64,000 bases of DNA from Rostratula benghalensis (lineage: Eukaryota; Chordata; Aves; Charadriiformes; Rostratulidae). The position numbers and the translations under genes are program-made. The number at the start of each line of letters is the position of its first letter. Position 1 is the first letter of the stretch. This document shows positions 50,252 to 63,589 of this stretch, piece after piece. The stretch lies in NCBI GenBank assembly GCA_013399305.1, contig VXAI01000088.1, positions 1,948,151 to 2,012,150 of the forward strand, in the 5' to 3' direction. The notes below the pieces were generated by a model. That model had not been told where the DNA came from, made no database searches, and saw nothing but the letters and a program-made list of their open reading frames with translations.

Positions 50252-50690
50252 AAGTCATGGAATCGTTTTGGTTTGAAAAGACCTTGAAGATCTTCAAGTC
50301 CAACCACTAACCTACCACTGCCAATTCCACCACTAAACCATGTCCCTCAGTACCCTATCTTTTAAATACCTCCAGGGATGGTAACTCAGTCACATCTCTG
50401 TGCAGCCTGTTCCGGTGTTTGACAATATTTTGGGCAAAGGAATTTTTCCTAATATCCAATCTAAACCATCTCAGTGCAACTTGAGGTTCTTATTCTACCA
50501 TTTGTTACCTGGAAGAAGGGACCAATATCCCGCTTGCTACAACCTCCTTTTACGTAGTTGTAGAGAGCAATAACGTCTCCTCTCAGCCCCCTTTTCTCCA
50601 GGCTGAAAAAACCCAGTTCCCTCAGATGTTCATCATAGGGCTTGTGCTCTAGACTGATCACTAGCTTTCCAACTACCACTACCCAGTCCT
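50252..50690 (-). mobile_element. CR1 LINE, old 3' part
   Basis: Antisense CR1 without the AATCATAG start but with AATCGTTTTGGTTTGAAAAG, ACCTTGAAGATC, CCTAATATCCAATCTAAACC and TTGTAGAGAGCAATAACGTC. On the minus strand 50769-50461 shows [20 protein letters not shown]. It is more diverged than the copies at 4411 or 8007. Confidence 0.88.
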
Positions 50691-52520
50691 CAAACCCCCA
50701 CCCCCGGTGAGATTCATATTTAGAAAGATGACTTTCACTACCATGAGGGATGTGTCTCCATCTCCTCAAAACCCTTTCCTGCAGGCAGTGGTGGCTGCCC
50801 TTGTGTCCCTGAAGATGCCTCCTAGCCTGTTGAGGCAGCCCTGGTCTCAGAGATCCCTTTATTTGCAGGGCAGGGGCTCCACCAATGGGGTGGTCTTCCT
50901 GACCTCATCCATTTATGCAGGTCTTTCCTGAAACTGGGGGTCCAAAAATGAAACACCCATGCCCTCACAGGGACTCTCCCTGCCCAGGGTGGGATTTTGT
51001 GTTTGTCCCTTTTTACAACTACTCTTGGCTTAGTTCCCCCAGCATGTCCTCTCAGTAGCAGACCTTCTCTTGAGGGCATCCAGTGGTCACTGTGACTGGT
51101 GTCACCCGCACCCTTGATGCACAAAGACTCTATCACCTCCTCCACGTCACTGACAAAGATGCTAAGCAAGAGATGTTTCAGTCAAACGCCAGCTCTGTGC
51201 CATTGTTAGCAAGCTCCAGGCTGTTACAACTCATCTACCACAGCTCACTGAGTCCCATCATCACATCAGTCTTTTTATCTGCCTTTCTGTCTATCCATAC
51301 AAACCACCACAGTTCAACTTGGATGTGAGAACTGCAACTGTCAAGAACTCTGAACTCTAAACTCTAGCTCTAGCCCAGGTACATGCCACCCACCACTCTC
51401 TCCTCATCCACAAACTAGTCATTTCTTCCAAGAAGGCCATCAGGTGGGTCAAGTGTGATTTACTCCCAGTAAATCCATGCTGACAGCTCCCTATTACTTT
51501 CTCTTCCATATTCCCAGAAATAGGTTCACATTTTTTCCAGGCACTGAAGCAAGACTGACCAGTGCAGTTTCCTAGATGATCCTTACCGTCTTTTTGGAAG
51601 GTGGATGGAACATATACTTTTCCTTAGTCACTGAAGACCTCCTCATATCTTCATGACCTCCCAGAGGGAGGTTATAGGTGTCTTGTCCAGCAAGCATTCG
51701 CAGGTGTAGTGTGTCCTGGCCCATTGATTGTTTCTATTCACCCCAGCTTGATGCTCACCTGTATCTCCAAGCACAAATGTCTGGCAGGACTGCCTGAAGA
51801 AGACTGTGGCAATGACAGTGTGTAGTTCTTTGCCTTCTGTGCCTGCTGTCACACCAGACCACCCACCCCACTTAGCAACAACCCCACATTCTCTTTGCCA
51901 GGCTATTCCACCAGTACCAATGGCCTCAGTCTTTCTGCAGCATCCCAAACCTAAGCACCCAAGCCAAGATGTCAGGTCAGCAGATGGGTGCCTCTGTTCC
52001 CTGCAGAGGAATCTCCATTAGCCTGCTTTTTTTTGGAGTCTCAAATACCCTGGGTTTTTTTATTTCTTTGGTCACTTGGTACCTGTAATAGCAGAATCTG
52101 AGGCGGAGAAGCGATGTGATGCCAGAGGAGACAAGCTTCCAGTTTTCCCCATCATGCAAGTTTCCATCCACAGCTCATTTTGAGATGCTCATCTAGACTT
52201 TCTGCCTCCTTTGCAGTGCAGGAATTGAGCTGTTGGCTTTGCCGGGTCTTTGCAAGACCCTGTCAATCTCTTGCTTGTCCTCTCTGGTGGCACACAGCAC
52301 ACCTTGGCAGGCAAGGCCATTACTGTCCCCACCCTGGGCATCTCTGCATCATGAAGCCGTGGCAGCAGCATCCTCCCTTAGAACCTTTCATCTGGGTAAA
52401 CACAGTAAACGGCCACCCACAGCACCTGCATTTGAAAGACAGTGGTGTTCATTCCAGGTACACACAAAGTTACTCTCAATGGCCTTATTGCAAAAGGATG
52501 ATTTCACCACTTAGTATTTA
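50691..52520. other. GC-richer stretch, partly diverged antisense CR1
   Basis: Pieces between about 51130 and 51760 follow the order of antisense CR1 reverse transcriptase: TCACTGACAAAGATGCTAAG, AGCTCTGTGCCATTG, GTAAATCCATGCTGAC, TGACCAGTGCAGTTTCCTAG and GACCTCCCAGAG. They probably continue the element at 50252. The blocks 50740-51120 and 51760-52470 are equally GC-rich but match nothing I know. Overlapping frames on both strands lack domains. Confidence 0.45.
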
Positions 52521-53502
52521 AAGAGTTGATAGATATTTTATATAAATGCTGGCAAGCAACCCAGATTAAAGGTCCCAGATCAGATCATAAGTGGATCTGC
52601 AGTCATTAAGGCCCAAACACACTTAATGCAGTGCTGGCATTTTTTGCCTGAGAGATGGAAGTCCAAATCTGAAAACGTAATATAACAACCCAAAACTTCA
52701 GAGAGGTTTTAGCTTGTTATCTAATGATCTGTACTGCAGCTCTTTCCCAAAGGTTCTGCGAAACCTTAAAACCCTAACTATGTTTACAATAATAAAAAAA
52801 CCCGCACATCTGATTTGAAGATTTAATTACTTGGTTGGGACATGAAGTGACAGCTTGCAATGCAGATAATAGTTTTGGCAAAGCCACAGGCATTAATCTA
52901 GAGGAAGCTTCAGTGTAAAGTTACTCTGCTATATTCACAAGAGGTGTCTTTGCATTACTGAAACCAAGAGAAGCCACAAAAATCCATATTCCTGAAACAA
53001 TTAAATGTGAAGAGCAACCTACTTTCAGCATCAAATTTGAATTAACCAGGGCCCTTGGTCTTTGAACCGCCAACTGAAAAATCAAACATCCTGGAGTTCA
53101 AGTCATTTCAGCATTACAAATGGAAAAAAGAAAAGAAAAAGGGATATAATAACAGTCCAGAGAAAATAAATGGGTTAAGGTGTTAAGGTACAGTATAAAT
53201 CCTAAACATGAAAAACACTTTTCAAATAACATTGTGTTGACACAGTGAAGCCTTTTGTCTGTGTTTCCTGCCCTGAGTGTACTGTGGTCACAGCTTACTC
53301 TAGTCCTTGGCCATTATGGTTTGCAACACTGCTAATTTTCAGAGCTACTAGAAAGCTTTCAATTTATCAGGGGAGTTACAGGAAAAGAGGACAACTCCAT
53401 GTAAAACCTTTGTGCAAAGGAAGAAAGCTGAATCTTATAAAACCCTCAAATTTGAAGAAACAAAAAATACAGGTAGACAGAAGAGAATTACACCTCTTCC
53501 TA

Positions 53503-53602
53503 CAACAAAACAAACCAAAACAAACCTTCCAGAATCACACAAACACGCAAGCAAACAAACAGAACCCCAATAACAAAAAAAAAAAAAGCCCACAACAAAA
53601 CC
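53503..53602. repeat. A/C-rich low-complexity tract
   Basis: About 100 bases of AAAC, ACAAAC and CAAACA units with an A13 run. The largest of the A/C tracts in the window. Confidence 0.85.
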
Positions 53603-55648
53603 CATGAACTAACCTCTTCTTTACTCTTCCAAACAACACTACTTGTAGTCTAAAAATTCAAGGCAATTAGTGGTAAACAAACTAGGTCACTACATAGATA
53701 CCAAGGTTACATATAGTCATTTATTATGCAAAGAAAAGCTCCCAGAAAATTTTGGAAAGCTTGAGATAGCTGTACTGAATGTAGAAGCTTGCCTTTTCTA
53801 CAAACATCACCAGCATTTTGCACTTTTTGGTGAATGCTGAAAACAAAAATACAATATAAAGATCTGTCCTGTCTTGGTACTTACAGATATGTTAGAAAAA
53901 GCCAAAAAGCCACCACAAAAATTTCACAGTAGTACAGTAAAGCCTCATCATCCCCAGATAATACATTCCTCTTAAAATTCATGGCACTGCTGTTTATAAC
54001 CAGACTACCCATCAGCTCTAACAGGATCATGTGGTGACACTTCTGTGCTGCTCCAAGAACAACAGTGGCAATATACCGTAAACTTCATACAGATAAAGTT
54101 TCTTCTGAATCCTCATTTCCACCAGGAAAATAAAGGTTTTACTGTGCCTTAAAGAAGGTCAAGGCTAAACAATCTCCCCTTCCACTCAGACAGCAATAGG
54201 AAGTACATGGCACAGGACTGACCCAAGGCATTTCTTGGTCACTAGTAATGTCCATCTGTGGCCTTCAGGCTGCTCCCCATAGCCCAAACTGTGAGAAAAG
54301 CTTATGTGGCTAAAGAGCTGAGACACTACAGAGTTATTTCATTCCTCAGGGAGGGTATGTTCCAAAAGAAGTTAGCATTTTATTTTTAAACTACATCAAC
54401 TTAGAAGAAGCACCTTCCATAAAGCCAATTTCAGCAGATATACACTACAGCTTGTAATCTACTAGAACAGTAATTTTATGTCTTTTATGCTGTTCTCTTT
54501 CAAAGAACAGATGTAATATGTCTAAAATCTTCAGTAATTTTACTGCTGTATCTTAACAGGAAAATGGGGCAGAACAAAACTATACCCTTTCTGAGGCTGC
54601 TTTTTCCACAGAAATCTGTTCTGAGCTCCTGTATTAAAGGCTTTTAAAAAATATTCCAACTGTTACAAAATACATATACCATGCTGTAAACAGACTGGGC
54701 ATTTGTAATTTGAATTTTAAAAGCTTCTAACACCTCATTTTGAAAATGGAAAAGAAATGAGAATCTCTTGCATATACAGTAATAAAGTGAGAATACTGAA
54801 TAACATTAACTGAGAGTTCTCCTGAAACAGCAATTCCAGATGATTACCTGTTTGTGAGATCCCTGCAACTCTTTGGGTAAATATTACCGGTAGGCTAACA
54901 CTTCTCACGCACACAATGAAACGTACAGACAAGGAGCTGCAATGCATGCAGAGCAGGAAGGAGCTCGCACTGCCTGAGACCTAACATCACAGCCTTTAGC
55001 TGACATAAGTCATCAAATCTTATCATGTCTCTTAAAGGTAGAGGCTTTTCTATGTGATGTGTTGACCTTTGTTTTCAGACTTCGGGGATGCTCTTTGTGT
55101 TATTCGGAAGGCGCATACACTTCAAGAAGAAAGGAGGAAAAGAAACACCAAAGCAAGGAAAGCTTGATGTGACACAAGAGACAAAAGATTTCTATGAAAG
55201 ACACCAGCACGAGACATGATGATTACCTGGCAGACTAGAACATTTATAGGGTCAAAGAGTCGCTTCCTGAATCTCAAAAAATATAAAAATGAGAAAACTT
55301 CTATTTCTTGTTATAATTCTTCAGCTCTGAAAACATTACTGCTCTAGAGGAAAAACCCAGTTCAGAAAACTGATTATAATTTAACTGGATTGATCTTTAT
55401 TCCAGTGAAGTTGTGGTAATTTGGGGATTTTCATTCTTTCCGTCTCTGCCTTAAAAGGAACCTTTTAGTTGGGATTCAAAATTCCGTTCAGATTTTTCTA
55501 CAAGTATAATGCCATAACCACAATTCATTTCTGGGAAAGAAACCAGTGTAACTATTTAAAATCATTTATTGCTTTCTACAGGAAAGGAAAAAAAAATAAA
55601 ATACAATATCAACATCTGTCCATCACAAGACCAATCAAGCAGAAGACT

Positions 55649-55684
55649 AATTGGTCAAAATTAATCAATTGGTCAAAATTAATC
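55649..55684. repeat. Perfect 18-bp tandem duplication
   Basis: AATTGGTCAAAATTAATC occurs twice in succession without mismatch. It has an 18-base unit and reads NWSKLI twice in one frame, which is coincidental. Confidence 0.93.
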
Positions 55685-57785
55685 AATCACACTGGTCTCA
55701 CACCCTGGAAAGAGACACAGCTCCCTTAGTGCTAGTGTGTGAAGCTCAGCTAAAGGGAGACACTGCTGCTTGGAAAGTTCACAACAATTCTTGATCAGAT
55801 CGTTTATGTACTGAAAGATGCAGCTTTGCCCAACTGAATGCAGCTGCCAGATTCAGCAAAGCACGTATACACATGAAGTCCTTGTGAAACAAGTAACTGA
55901 AAAATTTTATATTAACGTTTTGAAGAGTTTTCTCTTTTTCTTCCTGAAGTAACTGAAACGTAGTTGTTTTACTCATTCATTTTGGCTTTTTCTTTCTTCC
56001 TGCTCAGCCTTCAGTTGGTCTGAATAGAGGAGCCAGAGCCTTATCTACTCACCAGTAGTTTTAAAGCAGTATACTTGCTTAGAAATAAGCCAGGGCAGGA
56101 TTTCTAAGGCAGGTAGATCCGGTAGCTCCTCCTGCTATACTGGGAGCACACAAGATGCTTTGCGTGGCCAATGCGCGATCTTTATCCATAAGATAAATAT
56201 TTGGCACAAATTAATTAGAGAAGAAAAACACTGTAATCTGTCCTCATCAAAATAACCTACCAGGGATGTTTAGTTAATCACCACTCAATTCGCCCCAGGA
56301 TGGTGAAGCAGCATGCAGACACTCTGGAATGGGAGATGGCAAGAGAAATCCAGAATTTACTCCTCTGCCTACAACCACGTCAGCCTCATACAGACAGGCC
56401 CATGCCACTCACTCCTCCCTCCTTGTACTAGTCCTTCCTTGTACCAGCTTCGGGGCTTGTCTCATCCTGCCCTAACTGATCCCAAGATAAACTGTCAGAA
56501 AAACAGTGTGACATGGAAGCTTTTTTAGTTCTCTGCATAAGACCAACACCAGTAGTGTAATCAGGGAAAAGTCAATGGCAAAGAGCAACTTGATGGGGGT
56601 GGGCTTGGCCATACTGTCAAATCTCACATGGCAGAGTTGCCCATCTCATCTTTTGTTTAGCAGTAACAAACTAGGGAGACTTAGGAAGTTTCCTACAGAC
56701 CAGACTCTTGTTTCACTCCTCCAGTAGCCAAGAGACATTGACCCACAGATCAAAGCTGTGCCTTTTATTACTGTACTTTTACTTATGCTTAGTATTTTAA
56801 ATGCATATTAGCACATAATTATTCAACTATACTGAAGGATACTGAGGCATACTACAGTAATAACTGCTCTTGCTGTGCGAAGCAATATAGATGGAGCCTT
56901 AATATTAAGCCAGTATATATAGTCACTCCAGCTCATTTCAAGGTTCTCAGAGTGTTGCTTTCATTTTTTTTTCCCCCCAAGAGATTTCATGAGAGAAGGG
57001 ATACACCTCTGAGTGTATTGCTTCATATCTGAAGCAATGTAGTCTGACTTCATTTCAAATACCCTTTTTTGTTATCTTGGATGTCCACTATGACTTTACT
57101 AAAGGGCTGAACCACAAGACTCGCATTTAGAGAAGAATTTGAGGTTAGGTAAAACCACCATAGGGACATGGTAAATTTATGTGTAAGTGTCTAACAGTAC
57201 ACAATGCAGCACTTCTTAGAGAAGTTTCTCATAGGAAACATGCACCTGAACAATGACACCAGGTTAAAGAAAAACCTTGTGAAGGAAATCTAGAGGTTAC
57301 AATAGGATGGGCTTGATCACACTCAGGAAAATGAAAGCTGTTATTAAAAAGGTTGATCTTTATCCTGAAGTACTACCTATAAATGATGCCTCATTTTATA
57401 TGAGGTCAGAAGGCAGGCCATAAAAAAGATATCAAAGAAATTAGACAAAAGTGTCATTAAAGATATATAGGACATACCATAGAAAAAAGCTACTAGGTCA
57501 TTTTTTCTGCTTCCCATGACAACAGTACATAATTTCCCCATACACACTGTACACAATTCACAGTACTAATTGAATCTTCCCTTAAAATTGATCAAATAAA
57601 TAGACATTCAGTGGTTTTAAAATAGTTCTGGAATAGTATCTGAAAGTAATCATCTACTAGGTCTTCATTTTTAACCTAGAAAAGCCCTTATAAGGCAATC
57701 CTGTGCAATTCCTTACACAAGTAAGGAATCTGCCAAGTTATATTTTCTCCATCTCTATTTCAAAAGTATAAGCTGAAAAGGGTGT

Positions 57786-57838
57786 GAGTTTTTATTGTTT
57801 GTTTGGTGTTTTTTGTTTTGGTTTGTTGGGTTTTTTTT
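57786..57838. repeat. T/G-rich low-complexity tract
   Basis: TTTTTATTGTTTGTTTGGTG followed by TTTTG and GGGTTTTTTTT units: the complement-type counterpart of the A/C-rich tracts. Confidence 0.85.
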
Positions 57839-60800
57839 AAAAGTCTGTCTCAGAACCCAGGCCACTGTCTAAAAACATAATACTTAACTAGAAACACAAA
57901 AAAACCCCAAACCCTGGCAAACAGATTAAACCAGTATGGCCTATGGGACTGTAATAGAATAATCAGAGAGGAAGCCTGGATTAAAGGGGCTGGTTGAGCA
58001 CAATAATATCCAGCAGTGATAGAGGCTGTCGTACATGAGGGAGAGATGGACTGACTGAAAGATGCAGATGTTAAAAATATAATAAATCAAATTACTTTTG
58101 TTTTCTTTTTTTCACACTCACACATGGTGTATGTAAGTCTTATCCAAAAGTATTTCCTATATGGTCTGTAGTAGCTTCACTATTGTAGAAACCTAAGACA
58201 TGAGTAATCGGATGGCAGAAATTACTGTTATTTACGCACTGCTGTCACAGCTCTCCATAATTATCCAGGTTGACACAGTATCATGACAATAATAGGGGAA
58301 AAAAGCAGGTTTTGTAGAAATTTTCTCAGCCTCTCTACATAGGAGCATGGCAAATAAAATTACTGCAACTAAAAATTGGCAAAGCAATCATCTCTTTCAG
58401 GTTTTTTGTTGTTTTTTTTTTTTGTCTCTGTCAAAAAGTTACTATTGTGAAACTACTCAAAGATGCATACACAAAAAAAGCCCTCTGTGTCTAAACTGTA
58501 ACTTTATTCTACAGTAGAGCCACGGCCTGGTTATATACAAATGCCTTGTGTTGTTTAAAACTGAAAAAAAAAGTTAAGGAAAAATGAGTTGCAAGGAGAG
58601 TGGGACAGGACGAAGGAAAGGTTATTTGCAATACACTGAAATGGTTCTGCTCTGTATTAAAATAAAAAATGTTAAACTCTCAGATAGAAATCCACAGTCT
58701 GAACCACCTAATATTCAACGTGATGCCATCCTGTCCATGTCCCAGGTGGGCAGACTAACCACCAAAGTAGGACAAGGAAGATTACGGGTGGAAATCTTCC
58801 ATGTACAGAATCACAATGTTCTGATAAAGTATTTTTGGTTAGCAAATTTCTCAACAGTCATTACTTGATGCAGATACTAGTTACGCCTCCAGATCTGCCC
58901 TGCTCTCCCACAGACCACCTGCAACAAGAGACAACAGGGAGCAGCCACACCAAACCTTCTACCTCCCCACAGTGGAGGTCCTGGCTCCCTTCCCTCTTCC
59001 CTGTGGTCTCCAAGGTCACACAGGATCCATAAAACAGAAGCAATTGAACACCTTTCACTCACAACTTTTGTTTCCCCCTGGGATGCACAAAACTCATGCC
59101 CAGGTTCTGCACAAGGAGAACAGATCTTGCGTCTGCTTATCCATCTGCTCCTCCTCCCTGCTGTCATCTCCATAGAGTTCACTGCTTTAAATACTGCGGT
59201 TAAAATCCTAACTCCTAAAAATTTGATATTCTGCTACATTGACTGGTATAGTTGAAGTACTTGAGGATTCCCCGCTTGAATGGCAGGGACCAATGAGTAC
59301 TTTCCTCTGTTTTTCCAACAACTTCACCAAACTCTTACAGTCCTAAAAAGCCTTTGCTACAAGTGGCCCCTTATTAAAAAGTTGGAGTGGGCTTGAGTGA
59401 GGAATGCTATTGAGAGTCTCAAAAAAACAGCCTTAGACATTCATTGCTTTTGTTGAATGTAACAGGTTTTGACTTGAAATACAGAGCTCTGCATCCCAAA
59501 TTCATGGAAAGTTGAAGTCTTACCTAACATTATTCAAGCTTTTAAGAAGTATCAGACCAGGTATGGCACGTAAGTATGTAATTCCTGTGTATGCTGTCTA
59601 CAGAGTGGATACACCCACAATATGCATAAAGCAATTATAGTATGGAAAATTAAGTTGTTTTCATGTATGTTTCATATGATAATACATTCACTCACACACC
59701 ACATACTGTAATTATTAGCTAGATTAGCTCAGCACTTTATTAGATAATCATGGTCTGTTTCATTTCTCAGCTTTTAAAACTTAAAATAGAAGAACACCCC
59801 CACTGTGATGAAAAGCAATGCAGCTTGCTGATTAAAGAGGGAAAAAAAAAAACCAAACCAACCAACACAGAAACAGATGAACAGAAAAACCCTGTAAGTA
59901 TATTCCCATAACAAGAAGAATGTTGATTAAATCCCAAACCATGGAAAGCCATGCACAAAATACTGCACTTCCAAATTTTGGGGATGCTTCAGCTGCTAGA
60001 TCAGTCCCTGCTTTCAGTAATAACCAGCATCTGGGTCCGCAACTGCAGTGGTTTTTGATTAGATCCACATTCTGGTCCTGCAATATGAATGGTACAAGAG
60101 CTGCTTTGCCCCCTGCACACCATGCTATTAAAAATTTAGCTGTACCATACTCTAATGTCACTACGCAGAGTGAGCAGTTCTCCCTCTAAGATCTTGCACA
60201 GTCTAAGTTTCTCATGAAGAAGGAAACCCAGATCCGTTACCTGTTATTCCTCAGGCTGATGTAAGACATTGAATTTAGGCTGGTTTTGGCTTTCCCCCTA
60301 CTTTCTCCCTTCACTCCCTTTAGGTAGAAATAGTATGTAGGTACTTCAAGATGACACAACATCTTTCAGGGGTTTTAAGTATTCAAATGTAAAGTAATCT
60401 TTTATTTTCTGTTATCTTGGTATTATCTGACCAAGAAAAAATAAACTTATATTTTGACCATGAACCTGTTTCTAAAGTTGCTTTGATTTCATCCCATACT
60501 CTTTCAAACCCAGGCTTCAAGTATACTACAAAGAAGCCCAATATCTCTTGTAACATAATGCTGACCATCCTCTAAGTTTTCCAAAATACTTTGCTTCTGT
60601 GTCTTGCCTAAGTTTGAAATGCGTAAAAATCTAAAAATAAAAAAAAAAGAAAATAGTAACATGCTTCCGTTTCCTTCTATGTCACTCATAATAAATTTGA
60701 GAATAATACAAATTTATTTCTGACTCAGAATTTTTTAAATGCCGCTTCTCCAGATTCTCCAGATACGTTTACTTCTGTTGAAAGGATATTGGTCTCTGAG

Positions 60801-63589
60801 TTTGTTACTGCTGCTGTATGGACTTTTGCTGTACAAACAGCAAATTCAAGGCATAAAAATCAACCCATTAATAAAAAGTGGCTGTTTTTTGAAACAACTT
60901 CCATAGTGTATCATTTCCTTGATTTTTCAACTGGATGGTAATTGGAAAAATGTGGGGGAGGGGAGATAAAACAGTGCCCCTTTTCACTATGCTACCATTG
61001 ATACACAACCGTGTATGCAGCATAGCCTTTGAGAAAAGACATAAAGGACAAAGATATAAAGGGCAGAGAAAGAAGTAGTCAGACACTTAAAACACCCAAC
61101 AAATACCACCAGGTCTATTAATTCCAGTTATATCAATGCATGCTTCACACCAAATTCTGTCCTCGGCTGACCAGACACGTACAGTTTGCAATGGTATATC
61201 TGCTATATGCTTTCTGGAGGCTATATGAGCAGTCATGGAAAATCAATTTGAATACAAATGTAATTTGTTAAAAGAACAGTGAAAATCATTATGCAGGGTC
61301 ACACTGTCAGCAGTTTGTACAGAAACAGATGCCATCCAAAGATGCAAAGGCATTTGATAAAACAGAAGATTCTTGGTCTTTGAAAGTGTCTGTGATCTTT
61401 TCAATCTTTCGCTACAGTTGTGTGAGAACAAAGCTACAGTTTACCTCTCTTGTTTCTCAGCACTTTCACTCCTTGCAGCTCATTCCAGCTGCAGAAAGAG
61501 GCTTTATAGAAACTTCTAAGCCTCAGAGAAAGTGAAGGTTCCCACTGTAATGGAGAAAAAACAACATCTTTGAAACAGCTCCTTGAGAGTCGCAACGTAT
61601 TTATCTCAGGCTCACAGGACCCAGTCATAAAATAAAGAACTAGATTTGCCCTGTTTTGGTATCAGTACCATTTTTAGGCAAACCATACATAAAAATTCAG
61701 GAACAGGCAAAGTGAAGAAGAGTGATACAATTTAAGGATCAGTTCACAATAAAGACAACTCAAATGGCAAAACTTCAGAAGGTCCTGTTGCAAAGACATT
61801 TAATACAGAGACACAGAACACATGGATTTGCCATGCACTTACAGTACCATTACCATAGCTGATCAGCTTACCCCATTCCATGAGGTAAATCTCGGGAATA
61901 AAACAGCCACCAGTTTTAAAGTGTGTTTTCCTTTCCTTTCATCCCCGTCTTCACTGACAGTTCTGAAAGGCATCGTTCCTAGTAATATACACAATGGGGC
62001 TCAGGGAAACTGCATTACTATAGATGAGATGAACCATATTTCTTCCACCTGCAATAATCTCTTGTAGCTTCTGCAGTCACTTTATTGTAGTTACTGTCTG
62101 TCCACCACACGGTAGAACATCAGATTGGCTCGCATTCAAGTTTGACCAAGAAACAGCAACAACAGTAAATGTAAAACCTTACAGCTGTTTTGAAGTATGT
62201 ATAAAAGGGCATTCTTTATTAAAAATGCACCTGAATCTTTCTTGCAGACTAAGGAGTAGAAAGAAGTCACTGCACCCTTGAAGCATAGTTTCATCATATA
62301 CATGCATATAAACACATCTCTGAAGATCAGATTCCTGTTACAGTGCATGAGACTGCAAATTTATCAGACGGACCCCAAAAAGAAAACTCCACTCTTCCAC
62401 TGGGATGACTTTTTTGTCATTATCATCATCTTTCTCTCTTTCAGTCTTTCTCCCCCTTCTTTCTGCCTTGAAAAAACACCCAAACAACAAACCAACAAAC
62501 CCCCCTTGCTGACATACTATGTTTGTGTTCCAAACACAAAAAGCAAAATATATGATCAATAAAGAGGATTTTGACCTCCGTCATTACTTTTCAGAGCTCC
62601 AGTAAAAAAGCGTTTGGGATTTTTCACTAACAGTAGCCTTGAAACATGGGTCAGTAACGAACTATATGGCTTAACTTTGATCTACAGTTGGAATTTACCT
62701 CAAAAGAAGACAGGAAAGAACTGGTCACTGCGTAGAGAACACTATCATAGGTTTTCATTATACAACATTATGCAAATAGACTCATCAGCAAGTAATGTTC
62801 AATCAATGCACATGAAGTTTTATACTGTTCAAAACCTGCTCTCTAAAGAGTTTTAGTTACTTACAGTGCTTACAGTCATCATAACGATGAGAGGATCTAT
62901 TAAAAGTAAACGTTATGACAGTGAGCAAAATTAACCCAGTATATCAGACCTGTCAAGCAGCGTTTTACTCTGTTTCAGCATAAAAAAAGACTCTGTATAA
63001 TTTTCTTCTGTTTCATTTTGAAAGCCAATGACAAACCTTTAACTGAATAATTACAGCTTAAGCAATCACAGAGCAAATGCGTTTCTTTTTTTCCTTCCTA
63101 TTTCACTTCTGCCAGAAAACCTGTGAAGTTCTCTTGGTTCTGAAGTTACCTGAAAACATGACAAGTCCATAAACTTAAATGAAAAAATGCCTCAGATGTG
63201 AACTATGCGAAGTCCTACAGAAGCCCAGTGCAACGTATTTATGACAAACCCGGACTTTGTGGCAGACAAAGCATCTTTTGCTTAAAAGACATTGAGCATA
63301 AACTGCAGGTACAAGGACATATTGCATAAGCTATCACATGCTCGCTGCAACTGTATGAATGTTATTGGATTTTGAGAATCCACCGCGCTGAATAATTTAA
63401 GAGCTAATAAAATATTAAATTTTTGGTTTCGTTTAGGGGTGGGGGGGAAAAAAGTGAATAGTGTCAGGAACAGGTCTAAAAGTCAATGGAACTATTCCAT
63501 TACTCATTAGGATAACAGCTGTTCTCCTAAGCTTCGGGAAGATACAACTAGGGTGATTAAAAGGTCTCCAGCCCTGAGATTTTCCCCAG

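Larger units (their letters stand above)
52521..63589. other. Long non-coding stretch, no gene or interspersed repeat recognised
   Basis: Eleven kilobases of AT-rich sequence with A/C tracts (53503-53602, 59841-59870, 62471-62506), a T/G tract (57786-57838), a T run near 58418 and an 18-bp tandem duplication (55649-55684). Open frames are short and without domains. The absence of CR1 here contrasts with the rest of the window. If the CpG island drives a minus-strand gene, this would be its first intron. Confidence 0.55.
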
